DNA of 47,762 bases, taken from contig CALCCA010000127.1 of NCBI GenBank assembly GCA_937899725.1, positions 1 to 47,762 of the forward strand, written 5' to 3'. A model generated the notes under the pieces. The model was given only the letters and a program-made list of their open reading frames with translations. It did not search any database and was not told the DNA's origin. The position numbers and the translations under genes were made by a program. This document shows, piece after piece, positions 23,535 through 32,360 of this stretch (position 1 is its first letter; each line of letters begins with the position of its first letter). Source of the DNA: an uncultured Halomicronema sp. (GTDB lineage Bacteria; Cyanobacteriota; Cyanobacteriia; Phormidesmidales; Phormidesmidaceae).

Positions 23535-25232
23535 TCAGGTATTCGCCGCTTGGTGAACGGGGATTTGGATAAAAAAGTTGGTGCCCTGCTCTGGCGTCGA
23601 TTGGCAGGTGAACTGTCCACCGTGTAAATTCGTGATGATTTTATAACTGATTGATAATCCCAGGCCAGTGCCTTTGCCAACCGGTTTTGTTGTATAAAAC
23701 GGATCGAAGATTTTTGATTGCACCGCCGCCGGCATCCCCCCAGCGTTATCGCTAATCTGAACTAGGACTTGATGAGTCGAAGGCATTTTGGTGTAAATGC
23801 GGATCTGTAAAGGGGTCTCCTTTTGCGCTTCGCAGTCAATGTTAGCGGCTTTGTCTTCTAGAGCTTCGATCGCGTTCGTCAAGACATTCATAAAGACCTG
23901 ATTGAGCTGACCCGCATAGCATTCAATGGGCGGCAGCTCACTGTAGCTTTTGGCGACTTCAATCTCTGGGCGACGATCAGTGGCTTTAAGGCGATGGGCC
24001 AAAATCATCAACGTACTATCTAAACAATCGTGTAAGTTGACCGCCTTGCACAGCGACTCGTCCAAGCGTGAAAAGGTGCGCAGTGATTTCACGATGCCCG
24101 CAATCCGCTCTGCCCCAAGGCGCATCGAAAACAAGATTTTAACAATGTCTTTTTTGATGAAAGGCAGATCAATGGATTGATGCTCAGCCGCAATTTCGCG
24201 CGACGGCTCAGGATAGCTTTTTTGATACAGCTCGATCAAAGAGAGAAGGTCTTCGATATAGGCGTTAGCGGGTGCTAAATTGCCATGGATAAAGGTGACT
24301 GGATTGTTGATCTCATGGGCAATTCCGGCAATCATTTGCCCTAAGCTCGACATCTTTTCTTGTTGAATGAGCTGCGCTTGAGTTTGATGCAGTTCTTGCA
24401 GCGTCTGCTCTAGCTCAGTAGCCCGAGACTGGGCCAGGCCTTGGCTCTGTTCTAATTCTTGGGTTTGCTGTTGCAAGGATGCCACCAACTCGTGGAGTTG
24501 TCCCCGCATTTGGTTGAAGGCGTCTGCCAGGGTTGTGAGCTCGTCATTGGTGTTGAGGGCGATCGCCTGCCCCCATTCCCCAGCGGTGAGCTGCTGAGTT
24601 GCCGTGGTGAGCTGTTGTAAGGGCTTGGTGATCGAGCGACTAATAAACCGAGCCAACAGAATGCTACCGATGGCGGCTAAGAGCGCGGCGAGCAGTCCTT
24701 CTAAGAGCGTTTTCTGGAGCTTGACTTGCAGCGGTCGGGTAGACAGCCCCACACTCAGAGCACCCACCGTTTCATCGCCGACAATAATCGACTTACCGAC
24801 AATCAGGCGCTGCGACTCCCATTCTGTAATAAGCACATCATCCGCCAAAAGCGCCTGACCGAAGCGATCGGGTTCCAGATTAAAAGTTTGCTGATCTGCC
24901 GCAAAAGCATCTGCCAGGATGCGTCCATCGGTTTGGTAGAGACGAGCCATGACAATAGACTGCTCGTTCTGAAAGTCTTGACCGAGGTTATTGACAATCT
25001 GACTGGCGTCTTCAAACTGGTTAAAGTACAGCGCATCTCTGCTAGCTACCGATAAAGTATCAAGCAGCAATTTTGCCTGTTGTTCCAATTCTTCACGAAA
25101 GTTAGCCCGCTCACGCACGAGCGAGAACCCACTGACCACTAAGACCGCTGCCACGGCTAAGCCACTCATGGCGGTTGTCAGTTTATTGACGAGAGAGCCA
25201 GCTGAACGCTGAGGACGACGGAGCTTCAGCAT
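23535..25232 (-). CDS. Membrane sensor histidine kinase
   Basis: A 565-residue kinase. Order: a membrane segment at ~22-40; an extracytoplasmic sensor at ~41-172 (ASRDALYFNQFEDASQIVNN); a second membrane segment at ~176-196; HAMP at ~197-250 (RSITKPLQQLTTATQQLTAG); a Gln-rich coiled coil at ~250-295; a dimerisation domain with the phospho-acceptor His306 in GIAHEINNP; and an ATPase domain with NQVFMNVLTNAIEAL, DNAGGMP, FDPFYTTKPVGKGTGLGLSI. It begins directly after the stop of a PhnD-like lipoprotein gene with no gap, so the two are coupled, and the lipoprotein is a likely ligand-binding partner for the sensor domain. No response regulator is nearby. Confidence 0.93.
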   Translation of the reverse strand: MLKLRRPQRSAGSLVNKLTTAMSGLAVAAVLVVSGFSLVRERANFREELEQQAKLLLDTLSVASRDALYFNQFEDASQIVNNLGQDFQNEQSIVMARLYQTDGRILADAFAADQQTFNLEPDRFGQALLADDVLITEWESQRLIVGKSIIVGDETVGALSVGLSTRPLQVKLQKTLLEGLLAALLAAIGSILLARFISRSITKPLQQLTTATQQLTAGEWGQAIALNTNDELTTLADAFNQMRGQLHELVASLQQQTQELEQSQGLAQSRATELEQTLQELHQTQAQLIQQEKMSSLGQMIAGIAHEINNPVTFIHGNLAPANAYIEDLLSLIELYQKSYPEPSREIAAEHQSIDLPFIKKDIVKILFSMRLGAERIAGIVKSLRTFSRLDESLCKAVNLHDCLDSTLMILAHRLKATDRRPEIEVAKSYSELPPIECYAGQLNQVFMNVLTNAIEALEDKAANIDCEAQKETPLQIRIYTKMPSTHQVLVQISDNAGGMPAAVQSKIFDPFYTTKPVGKGTGLGLSISYKIITNLHGGQFTCQSTPEQGTNFFIQIPVHQAANT

Positions 25233-26177
25233 TTATTCAAGCGTCTGATTGTAGAGTTCCTCAAGGCGATCGATGGATTGTTCGACTGGAAACTCGTCGA
25301 ATTTTGCTGTGTTTTCGAAACTTTCTAAGGTTGCTTGTCCTTCTGATGAGGCATCCATAGACAGCAAAACATCTTTAATTGCGTTGCTTTGCTCAGCCGA
25401 TGTTTGGGCGCTGACCAAGACAATATGTCGGGCGACGGGGTCAGTCTCTAGCACAATTCTCATCGCCGATCGCACCTCTTCCGGTAGCGCAGCAAAGGTG
25501 CCGTTGTCCAAAGCTCCAGCATCGACGGCCCCACTGAGCACCAATTCAACAGTATTGCTTTCATCGTCGCTGAAGACAAAGCCAACCTCATTAGCTTGGA
25601 GGCGATCGAGGGCGGCAGATTGTTCCACCAAACGGAGTCCAGCGGCCTGCAAGTAAGCCAATGGCAGCATATAGCCGGATGTCGAAAAGTCGCTTTCCAG
25701 AGCAATTTGGGTGCCCGCCAGATCGGCTGTCGTTTGAATGTCGCTCTCGTTTAGGGTAAAGATCAGACTGCGATATTCAGCGATGCCTCCTTTCCAGCGA
25801 CGCAGCAGCGGTTTTGCCTCGGTACGGGTGCTCATCACCATGACCGGATAAGGGCTATCGAAATAGAGATCGACCTCACCATTACTCAACCAAGTTTGCA
25901 TAGTGTCCAAATCGGGGGCAATTTTAACGGTGGCTCGTTCAATGCCAACGTCGGTCAGACGGCTTTCTAAATAGTCAGCGAGGGGCTGATAAAGGGCGAT
26001 TTTTTCAGCAGGACCGCTGGAGATATCACCGATCACAAGCACCTGATCAGCGGTCAATTCAGCTGCGCTAGCAACCGTCTCAAGGTCGGTGTCTGCAGTG
26101 CGGTTGCCACGACTACAGCTGACCGCAAGCGCCAAAATACCAAAACATAGAAGGCATTTGATGGGTTTAGAAAACAT
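25233..26177 (-). CDS. PhnD-like periplasmic binding lipoprotein
   Basis: A 314-residue phosphate/phosphonate-type solute-binding protein. A lipoprotein signal ends at Cys21 (LALAVSC). The fold follows with VLVIGDISSGPAEKIALYQP, LADYLESRLTD, LDTMQTWLSNGEVDLYFDSP, TTADLAGTQIALESDFSTSG and GFVFSDDESNTVELVLSGAV. No permease or ATPase genes accompany it; instead the next gene, starting with no gap, is a histidine kinase. This favours a role in sensing an oxyanion or similar ligand rather than in transport. The ligand cannot be told from sequence. Confidence 0.9.
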   Translation of the reverse strand: MFSKPIKCLLCFGILALAVSCSRGNRTADTDLETVASAAELTADQVLVIGDISSGPAEKIALYQPLADYLESRLTDVGIERATVKIAPDLDTMQTWLSNGEVDLYFDSPYPVMVMSTRTEAKPLLRRWKGGIAEYRSLIFTLNESDIQTTADLAGTQIALESDFSTSGYMLPLAYLQAAGLRLVEQSAALDRLQANEVGFVFSDDESNTVELVLSGAVDAGALDNGTFAALPEEVRSAMRIVLETDPVARHIVLVSAQTSAEQSNAIKDVLLSMDASSEGQATLESFENTAKFDEFPVEQSIDRLEELYNQTLE

Positions 26178-26677
26178 TGTTTCAATATCGTATTTTGAAT
26201 GATTAGGAACCGTTTATCACGTTGTTAAATAAGTATGCCCCAATCACTCTTATTACTTTGGAAACTAAAGTTTCTTGCCGTATCGCAGCGGTAACAGCTC
26301 GATCCCCGGCTGTCGCCGCCCCCTAAAGCCCTCCGGGCCTGGCTTCGCTAAGAAAAAGGGGCTATTCAATACCTGGATTGAGATGCCCCCTTTGCTAAGG
26401 GAAGTTGGGGGAATCAAGCTTCCGTCAACAACGGTCAAAAACTTAATTTACGCTGTACTTATCGTACGAGCTTAAGATAATGACGATCGCTCAGATAGCG
26501 GAGAATTACTTGCTCTGGGCCAAGAGTGTCGTTGATTGCAGGGTGACTGTTTGCAGTGTGAGTTGCAACTTCAGACCCCACGCTGGAGACTGACAAGGGT
26601 GAAGCCGCGAACCGCTTTACTCTGATTTTCCTGATATGGGGCTTGACGTTGACCACAATCTTCGGTTGCAAGCCGCC
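26178..26677. other. 500-base spacer, repeat debris
   Basis: No gene is supported. Around 26300-26430 there is GC-rich palindromic debris with words like GCCCCCTTTGCTAAGGGAA and GTTGGGGGAAT, typical of degenerate small cyanobacterial repeats. A 70-codon minus-strand frame at 26459-26671 starts with TTG directly after the glycosyltransferase stop, has no ribosome binding site and no family resemblance. The part nearest 26178 must hold the promoter of the PhnD-kinase unit. Confidence 0.4.
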
Positions 26678-27739
26678 TCAAGTCGTGATCGATGGTGGGG
26701 GAGAAACGGTAGGCGCTTCAGAGCCTGGCTGATCTAACCAGTCAATCTGCCGCGCCGCCTCAGGCAATTGGGCCTGGCGCTGGCCGATCGCCCGCAATTT
26801 CGCGCAATACAGGTCTAACGGCCCGCTGATGACGGCCACTGCCGGCGCACGACGGCGCATGATTTGCCAGGTTGATTTGGCAATATCTTTGATCAGCCAA
26901 CGACCCAGGCGACGAACCACCTCTTTGGGCGGCATGGTGGGGCCGAGGTCAACGCCATGCAGTTCGTGCAAATAAAAGTTGGAGCGCCCGTACCGCCGCC
27001 ACTGGCTGGCGAGATCCTTCAAGGTCGAGCGGTGGCGATGGCGCACCAGAGCATCTTGGGCAAAAAAGACTTGCCAATCGGTGGCCATCTGGACCCGCCA
27101 GCAGAGGTCAGCGTCGCCGCCCGTCGTGAGGTGGGGCCGAAACAGACCCGCTTGAGTAAAGGCGGCCTGACGAATGGCTAAGTTTGCCGTTTGCCCATAG
27201 GGATAAAAGGGGTGGGCATAGGTGTAGCGCTGAGTGAGCGTCTCCCGATACTCGGCATAGCTTTCCAGCAGGCTATGACCGGCCAAAGCGGCGATTTCAC
27301 CAATGACCAAACCCACCTCAGCAGCTTGAAAGGGGGCGATCAGTTTGACGAGCCAGTCCGCATGAGGGCGACAGTCAGCATCAGTAAATACCAAAATCTC
27401 GCCGGTCGCCGCTCGAATGCCTTGGTTACGAGCCGCATAGGAGCTTTGAATCTGGGGCTCAGACAACGGCTGGATTTGCAGACCGAAGTCCTGCCCGGTG
27501 GCCTGCAGCTGCTGGAGCTGCGCTGCCGTGTCGTCGGTACTGTTGTTGTCAACCAGCAGATACTCGACGCGATCGCGAGGGTACGTCTGGCGGCATAGGC
27601 ATTTGCCTAAATCAGGCAGATCGGCTGCGCCGTTGTAAATCGGCACGATGACCGAAATTTGCGGCCAGACAATATCGTTAGAGAGCTCAGGGGAAGACAT
27701 AAGTTTGGCGTTCAGATAACGATTTTCTGAGAAAGCCAT
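26678..27739 (-). CDS. Glycosyltransferase family 2 protein
   Basis: A 353-residue GT-A glycosyltransferase with ISVIVPIYNGAADLPDLGKC, VEYLLVDNNSTDDTAAQL, the metal-binding FTDADCRPHADWLVK, and TTGGDADLCWRVQMATDWQV followed by RHRHRSTLKDLASQWRRYGR. This matches the rhamnosyl- or mycofactocin-like GT2 pattern, but donor and acceptor are unknown. Two starts are possible: the first ATG (27739) lies only one base after GGAGG, too close for usual spacing, and a second ATG at 27700 has no clear ribosome binding site. Catalytic residues are unaffected. Confidence 0.88.
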   Translation of the reverse strand: MAFSENRYLNAKLMSSPELSNDIVWPQISVIVPIYNGAADLPDLGKCLCRQTYPRDRVEYLLVDNNSTDDTAAQLQQLQATGQDFGLQIQPLSEPQIQSSYAARNQGIRAATGEILVFTDADCRPHADWLVKLIAPFQAAEVGLVIGEIAALAGHSLLESYAEYRETLTQRYTYAHPFYPYGQTANLAIRQAAFTQAGLFRPHLTTGGDADLCWRVQMATDWQVFFAQDALVRHRHRSTLKDLASQWRRYGRSNFYLHELHGVDLGPTMPPKEVVRRLGRWLIKDIAKSTWQIMRRRAPAVAVISGPLDLYCAKLRAIGQRQAQLPEAARQIDWLDQPGSEAPTVSPPPSITT

Positions 27740-27794
27740 TCCTCCGTAGATTTCCCAGCTGGGCGAGAGGAGTGACAGTTGTCAGCGTGATCTT

Positions 27795-29708
27795 TCAAGC
27801 TAGGGGCTCTGCCCCGGTGCTGCCATTAGCCCCCTGGGTAGCGTAGCCTCGAGGCGTAATCAGCTTACCGGCATACAGCTGAGTGCTGCGGTTGCCGATG
27901 ATCACAGTGGTCAGCATGTCGATCGCCGATTCAAGCATGTGAGCCACATCCGTCAGAACAATGTTTTCGTCCGGGCGGTAGGCTGACTGCACGATCGCGA
28001 CCGGAGTGTCGGGCGCTCGATGCTGCACCAGAATCTGCTGGGCGATCGCGATCTGCTCTGTCCGTTTCTGCGATTTGGGATTGTAGAGGGCGATGACGAA
28101 GTCGGCTGCCGCTGCCGCCTGCAGACGCTTCTCAATCACGGGCCAGGGAGTGAGCAGGTCGCTCAGGCTAATCGCGCAAAAATCATGCATCAACGGCGCA
28201 CCGACCCGAGCTGCCGCTGACTGCAGCGCCGAAATGCCGGGCAGGGTGGCGATGGTCGGAGTTTGACCGTCCCAGCCCTGAGCCTGCAGTGTCTCAAAGA
28301 CCAAACCGGCCATGGCATAGATGCCGCAGTCACCCGAAGAGATGACCGCAACGTTAAGGCCCCAGTTCGCCAGGGTGATCGCCCGCTCGGCCCGCTGTCG
28401 TTCCTGCGTGATCGGCCAGGGCTCAACGATTTGCCCCGGTCGCAACAGGGGCCGAATCAGATCAACATAGAGGCGATAGCCAATCACGGCGTCAGCCTGA
28501 GCGATCGCGGCCTTGGCCGCTGGCGTGATCTGATCCAAGCTGCCGGGGCCAGTACCGACGAGAGCCAGGTGACCAATTCGCCCCGTATATTCCTGCTGGG
28601 CCTGGGCGATCGCCACGGTGACGGCCCCTGGCTGTGCCGCCGCCCGAAAGACCTGCTTGGTAACACTGAGCTGGAGGTCGCTCCCAGCCTCAGAATGTTG
28701 CTGGGCGGCTAAGAGTGCTGCAGCCTCAGCCACGCTAGGAGTACCGACCGCTTTTTCCACCACGGCGGAAGGATGAGGCACGATAATTTTGCTCAACGCT
28801 GCTGCAGTGAAGCACCGTAGCGGCCACTGTCGTTCCTGGCAGAGCTGCACCAGTCCTATTTCATCAGCTTTGAGATCAATCGTGGCAATCCCCGCAATCG
28901 CCCCCTGAGCCAGATGATGAGTTTGGCAGGCAGTGGCGATCGCCTGAGCGATTAGGGCTTGTGAGGTACCGCGCTCGCAGCCGATACCCAGCCATAGCAC
29001 CCGCGGATGCCACTGCGCTTTCGGCAACTCGGCTTCAGGCGCAAACTGCCGCTGGATGGCACTAATCCACACGCGAGCCTGAAGAGGTGAGGACGCCTCC
29101 GCAGGCAGGGGCGGCACGTCGGGCCAGCCCAACTGAAAGAAATGATCGGCGGGTAAATGCTGCTGCCAAACTGCTGAACCCGCGTCTTGAATGACCTGTA
29201 CCAATGCTTGCCGGGCGATCGCGCTGGCCACCCGCGTCCAGTCGCCGCTGCCCTTTGTCCAGCCAAAGGGTTGCCCCAATAGATCGATACCCGGCAGGTA
29301 CCGATGATGAGCAGAACCAGTAATCACCGCTTGGGCATTTAATAGATGACTGAGGCGCTGCGTCAGGCGATCGCCGCCGCCCTGGTGGCCGCCACAGAGA
29401 CTGATGGCAAATTGACCCGCTTCATCCAGCACCACTACAGCGGGATCTGTCTGCTTATCTTGCAGCAAAGGCGCGATCAGCCGCACGACCGCCCCCGTCG
29501 CCAGGCAAAAGATCAGGCCAGCTTGCTCGTTCCACAAGGTTGTGATCGTATTCTGTAGCGGCCCTGAGTAAACCTGTATCGTGATATCGGCAGTTGGTTC
29601 AAGGGCAGGGGCTACAGATTGAGGCACCCACAGCGTCGCGGGCAAGGCAGCACAAACGGGAATCAGCGATCGCGCCCCGGCCGGGGTCGTAGTAATAGCC
29701 GCAAACAA
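27795..29708 (-). CDS. cbiG-cobJ: CbiG-CobJ fusion, cobalamin biosynthesis
   Basis: A 637-residue fusion. Residues ~1-350 are CbiG (cobalt-precorrin-5A hydrolase), with an N-terminal part ISLCGGHQGGGDRLTQRLSH and a C-terminal part VLWLGIGCERGTSQALIAQA then DEIGLVQLCQERQWPLRCF. From about residue 380 it is CobJ/CbiH (precorrin-3B C17-methyltransferase), with LALVGTGPGSLDQITPAAKA, PITQERQRAERAI, SSGDCGIYAMAG, LPGISALQSAAARVGAP and DFVIALYNPKSQKRTEQ. The two enzymes act in ring contraction of the corrin ring, on neighbouring steps, and the fusion is usual in cyanobacteria. The start appears to be a TTG following GGGAG. No B12 riboswitch was recognised upstream. Confidence 0.95.
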   Translation of the reverse strand: MFAAITTTPAGARSLIPVCAALPATLWVPQSVAPALEPTADITIQVYSGPLQNTITTLWNEQAGLIFCLATGAVVRLIAPLLQDKQTDPAVVVLDEAGQFAISLCGGHQGGGDRLTQRLSHLLNAQAVITGSAHHRYLPGIDLLGQPFGWTKGSGDWTRVASAIARQALVQVIQDAGSAVWQQHLPADHFFQLGWPDVPPLPAEASSPLQARVWISAIQRQFAPEAELPKAQWHPRVLWLGIGCERGTSQALIAQAIATACQTHHLAQGAIAGIATIDLKADEIGLVQLCQERQWPLRCFTAAALSKIIVPHPSAVVEKAVGTPSVAEAAALLAAQQHSEAGSDLQLSVTKQVFRAAAQPGAVTVAIAQAQQEYTGRIGHLALVGTGPGSLDQITPAAKAAIAQADAVIGYRLYVDLIRPLLRPGQIVEPWPITQERQRAERAITLANWGLNVAVISSGDCGIYAMAGLVFETLQAQGWDGQTPTIATLPGISALQSAAARVGAPLMHDFCAISLSDLLTPWPVIEKRLQAAAAADFVIALYNPKSQKRTEQIAIAQQILVQHRAPDTPVAIVQSAYRPDENIVLTDVAHMLESAIDMLTTVIIGNRSTQLYAGKLITPRGYATQGANGSTGAEPLA

Positions 29709-30186
29709 AGATAACAGGCTCCCTTATCTGAATCATCGCCCGATCAAACTGGCGTGCCCTCACTATCGCATCTGCCTGAGCGCGTTCGAGAGTCATTCAG
29801 CCGTCTAGACTCTACCCACCGCAAACGTGGATTTACCAAGCCAACGAGACACAGGCAACACCCGCATCAAAGGTGAGTATTTGCACTTAATTTTTCTTGG
29901 TAGCAAAATAAAATTCAACTTAAGTAAGATTTCCCACGTCAAAGTCACGTATACTTAATAAAGTGTTACACAACTGAGTTAACGGGACTAAATGTGCTGT
30001 TGACGGTTGCAAAGCAAATTTGTCGGCAGTGTGTTTAAGCGCCTCTGCAATTTTGGCCAGTACCGCCGGTTTCTGCGACTGCTCATAGTCTACAGAATCA
30101 CACCAGCCAACTAGCGGACGCTTAACCGTCAACCACTGCCGCTGACAACAATGTTTTACCGAGTCAATTGAGTTTGGATAACTGTA
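29709..30186. other. Spacer upstream of cbiG-cobJ
   Basis: No supported gene. A minus-strand frame at 29920-30201 starts only with TTG, lacks a ribosome binding site and has no family resemblance. No B12-box-like element (AGCCACTG) was seen. From 29880 to 30000 it is AT-rich and may hold promoters. Confidence 0.4.
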
Positions 30187-30408
30187 ATGACAACTAACCA
30201 ACTGAATGCCGATTTCGGTCAGCCCCAGAGCTCTAAGCTGAGTGTCTTGGGAATTATCTTTCTCATCATAGGCGCGCCTAACGTATACGCCTTTTTTCAG
30301 CGCCGGGCCGACAATGCCAGCTATGGCGGCAACGGCGTGCCTCGCTATCTTTTCGCGGTTTTGTGTGCGATGGTGATCGCCGGCCTCGTTGAGCTATCTG
30401 TCGTCTAG
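30187..30408 (+). CDS. Small membrane protein of unknown function (73 aa)
   Basis: A 73-residue protein with two likely membrane segments (LSVLGIIFLIIGAPNVYAFF and YLFAVLCAMVIAGLVELSVV) around a short polar loop, RRADNASYGGNGVPR. The loop is Gly/Asn-rich and looks conserved. It resembles small cyanobacterial membrane proteins, but I have no functional assignment. A perfect 13-base hairpin follows 46 bases after the stop and probably terminates its transcript. Confidence 0.75.
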   Translation: MTTNQLNADFGQPQSSKLSVLGIIFLIIGAPNVYAFFQRRADNASYGGNGVPRYLFAVLCAMVIAGLVELSVV

Positions 30409-30454
30409 CTCCGCCGTGCCTGAGGCAATAGGGTAGCGAACGCTTTGTTTAAGT

Positions 30455-30490
30455 AATGGCAGCGATGGATCAGCATTCATCGCTGCCATT
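30455..30490 (+). terminator. Hairpin, probable terminator of the 73-aa gene
   Basis: AATGGCAGCGATG at 30455-30467 pairs perfectly with CATCGCTGCCATT at 30478-30490 around a ten-base loop. The T-run after it is poor, so termination efficiency is uncertain; the position after the gene favours a terminator. Confidence 0.6.
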
Positions 30491-30926
30491 GCCGATCTGC
30501 CCGTAGGTGTGCTGGTGAACGCCCAGCCACACTGGTTCGATTCACAACGAGGCAGATGGGGCGGGGCATGAACCTTGAGAGCGAGCGGCTTGGACCGGTG
30601 AACCGCGATCGCTAGCGCCCGTCATCACGGAGGGGATAGGTTGTCCGTCGAACCTTGACTACAGTGCTTACCCAGGGCGTATCGTGCCGACTTAACCTTA
30701 GGAAATTACCAGCAAAATAGCCATGCCGCCAGCCAGCCCCGTCAGCGTGGCGGAGGATGAGGCCATCGGCAAGCCAACACCGGCACAGAACTGGAGTCGC
30801 GGGTCACAGCGTGACACCTTTTGCGGGCCAGCAACGTCATCGATTAATAAACCAGGACAGATTTACTATAGAGAAGCCTCGCTGTCGCTTTGACAGGGCG
30901 TTTGTCCTCCGGCTGTCGATGGTTAG
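30491..30926. other. Spacer upstream of the RusA gene
   Basis: No supported gene. ATCTGCC at 30495-30501 is inverted at 30551-30557 around a T-loop-like GGTTCGATTC, but the unit is only 63 bases and does not fold as a tRNA. The frame at 30757-31113 overlaps the RusA gene in another frame and is not supported. Confidence 0.4.
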
Positions 30927-31376
30927 ATGCGTTGGTGTATCCCCCCGGTCAATCTTGTGCTTCCTTGCGAATTCATCCTTCCCGGTCGGCCTGTTTCAAA
31001 CCAAACCAAAGATAAATCAAAGCTACAGGCGTGGGTCAAGCGAGTTCGTCAGGCGGCCAGCCAGTCATGGGCCAGCGATCGCCCCAGCGACGAGTTTGTC
31101 AGGATTCAGCTGACCTATTATTTTGAGGCGCGCAGCGGCAACGAAGACAGCGTGCCCGACAGCGACAACATCATTAAACCCGTACGCACCGCGTTGGTCA
31201 GCGTCGTTTATGAGCATGACTATCAGGTGACAGATGTGGTGAGCCGCCGCAAAAATTTGAACGGCTCTTTTCGGGTCAAAGGCATGTCGCCGCTGTTAGC
31301 TGAAGGCTTTATTCAAGGGGTAGAATTTGTGCATGTTAGGATAGAACATGCTCCAGATCCGGCTGATTTAGGGTAG
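30927..31376 (+). CDS. RusA-family Holliday-junction resolvase-like nuclease
   Basis: A 149-residue protein matching the RusA family. It has FILPGRPVSNQTKDKSKLQ near the N-terminus and the catalytic acidic cluster in VPDSDNIIKPVRTAL (Asp-x-Asp-Asn...Lys), then a further Asp in EHDYQVTDVVSRRK. RusA enzymes resolve four-way DNA junctions as dimers and often come from phages; in cyanobacteria they are also found in the chromosome. The true start may be later than the first ATG, because the first ~13 residues are not family-like. It lies just ahead of a nuclease-like gene on the same strand. Confidence 0.78.
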   Translation: MRWCIPPVNLVLPCEFILPGRPVSNQTKDKSKLQAWVKRVRQAASQSWASDRPSDEFVRIQLTYYFEARSGNEDSVPDSDNIIKPVRTALVSVVYEHDYQVTDVVSRRKNLNGSFRVKGMSPLLAEGFIQGVEFVHVRIEHAPDPADLG

Positions 31377-31398
31377 TGAGTTCTTGCAGATCGCTTCT

Positions 31399-31716
31399 AT
31401 GAGTTATCGCAATCATCAATCTGGCTTAGAACATCGGCGGGTACTCAAACTCGCGCGCGAATATCGCAACGAAGGTTACGAGGTAACGGTGTACCCCGAG
31501 GCCACAGATTTACCTGAGGGGCTCTCGAAATGTCCGCTCGACATTATTGCTAAAGGGGCAAATCAGGTCATTGCCGTCGAAGTAAGAACGCGGGAAAGCT
31601 TGTCACTCAATGGGTTCGAAGACCTACGGCGGATGGCAGAGAAAATTAAGGAACTGCCGGGCTGGATATTTGAGCTGGTAGTAACCAATCCTCGCCAGCC
31701 TAAAGACGACCATTAA
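31399..31716 (+). CDS. PD-(D/E)XK-like nuclease domain protein
   Basis: A 105-residue single-domain protein. HRRVLKLAREYRNEGYEVTV leads into the nuclease-like core, with Asp in CPLDIIAKGANQ and Glu-x-Arg in VIAVEVRTRESLS (the usual Lys replaced by Arg), followed by DLRRMAEKIKELPGWIFELV. This is the restriction-endonuclease-like fold; I think of the AHJR-like group, without certainty. The ATG at 31399 is used, since the earlier start is a TTG. It sits 22 bases after the RusA gene, probably in one operon. Its last four bases overlap the convergent gene at 31713. Confidence 0.72.
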   Translation: MSYRNHQSGLEHRRVLKLAREYRNEGYEVTVYPEATDLPEGLSKCPLDIIAKGANQVIAVEVRTRESLSLNGFEDLRRMAEKIKELPGWIFELVVTNPRQPKDDH

Positions 31717-32360
31717 TCCACCGAAACCTGGGTCGTGGGCAATCGCCCGACCAGGTTGGCGAGTGCCGCCAGCAGGGCATTGCCCCCCAAGATATAAGAG
31801 GCTCCGGCGACAGTGGGCTCCATTTGGGTGTTACCGGCCAGTAACCCCACCCCCAAAGCCGTTTGCAACGTTCCCATGGCGAGGTCTCGACGGCGGCGCT
31901 TTTTGGGTTTGCGGCTAAGCGGTTGCGTGGCCGGGTAGGCCTGAGCAATGGCTGCACTGAGCTGCTGAAAAGCTGACTGCACCTCATCGCTACTGATGAG
32001 TGGTTGATCGTGATCGGGCGTCGTGAGAAACCGCTCAATCAGTTGCTCTAGCTCATGCTGACTGACAGATAGAGGATGGACGGTTTTCAGTTCTATGGTG
32101 ATTAAAGACGCGCCATCCTTGATCAAAGTTTCGCGCACGGCCTCGGCTGACTGACAATCAGCGATCGCCTGATAAATCAGCTTATCGATCTTATCGGCGA
32201 TCGCCTCGTCAGCTAGATGCGCCAGCACCGCTTGTTGAGCTTGCGCGAGCTGCGCCTCGGCAGCAGGCAGGGGCACCTTTTTTTTGGTGAGCTGATTAAC
32301 CGCTTTTTGCCAATCTTTTAGTGCCCGCAGCAACTGATCAATCTCCGAACCTGACGCCAT
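31713..32360 (-). CDS. Coiled-coil protein with a hydrophobic C-terminus, unknown function
   Basis: A 215-residue protein. The N-terminal ~150 residues are helical and Gln/Ala/Leu-rich (QLTKKKVPLPAAEAQLAQAQ, then LADEAIADKIDKLIYQAIAD). A strongly basic patch follows near residue 155 (RKPKKRRRRD), and a ~45-residue Gly/Ala/Leu-rich C-terminus may lie in or on the membrane (LGVGLLAGNTQ, then YILGGNALLAALANLVG). I do not recognise a family. It is convergent with, and overlaps by four bases, the nuclease-like gene. Its tail suggests a membrane-associated adaptor. Confidence 0.72.
   Translation of the reverse strand: MASGSEIDQLLRALKDWQKAVNQLTKKKVPLPAAEAQLAQAQQAVLAHLADEAIADKIDKLIYQAIADCQSAEAVRETLIKDGASLITIELKTVHPLSVSQHELEQLIERFLTTPDHDQPLISSDEVQSAFQQLSAAIAQAYPATQPLSRKPKKRRRRDLAMGTLQTALGVGLLAGNTQMEPTVAGASYILGGNALLAALANLVGRLPTTQVSVD

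Noticed and set aside
26459-26671. 70-codon minus-strand frame after the GT2 gene
   Set aside because: TTG start without Shine-Dalgarno, no family pattern; probably chance.
29709-29900. Cobalamin riboswitch upstream of cbiG-cobJ
   Set aside because: No B12 box (AGCCACTG-like) or the usual conserved core was seen on the minus strand.
29920-30201. 93-codon minus-strand frame
   Set aside because: TTG start, no ribosome binding site, overlaps the start of the 73-aa gene, and its protein resembles nothing I know.
30495-30557. tRNA-like element: ATCTGCC/GGCAGAT ends and a GGTTCGATTC word
   Set aside because: Only 63 bases, no D-arm or anticodon stem, and the T-arm does not pair; it is a chance combination or a small palindrome.
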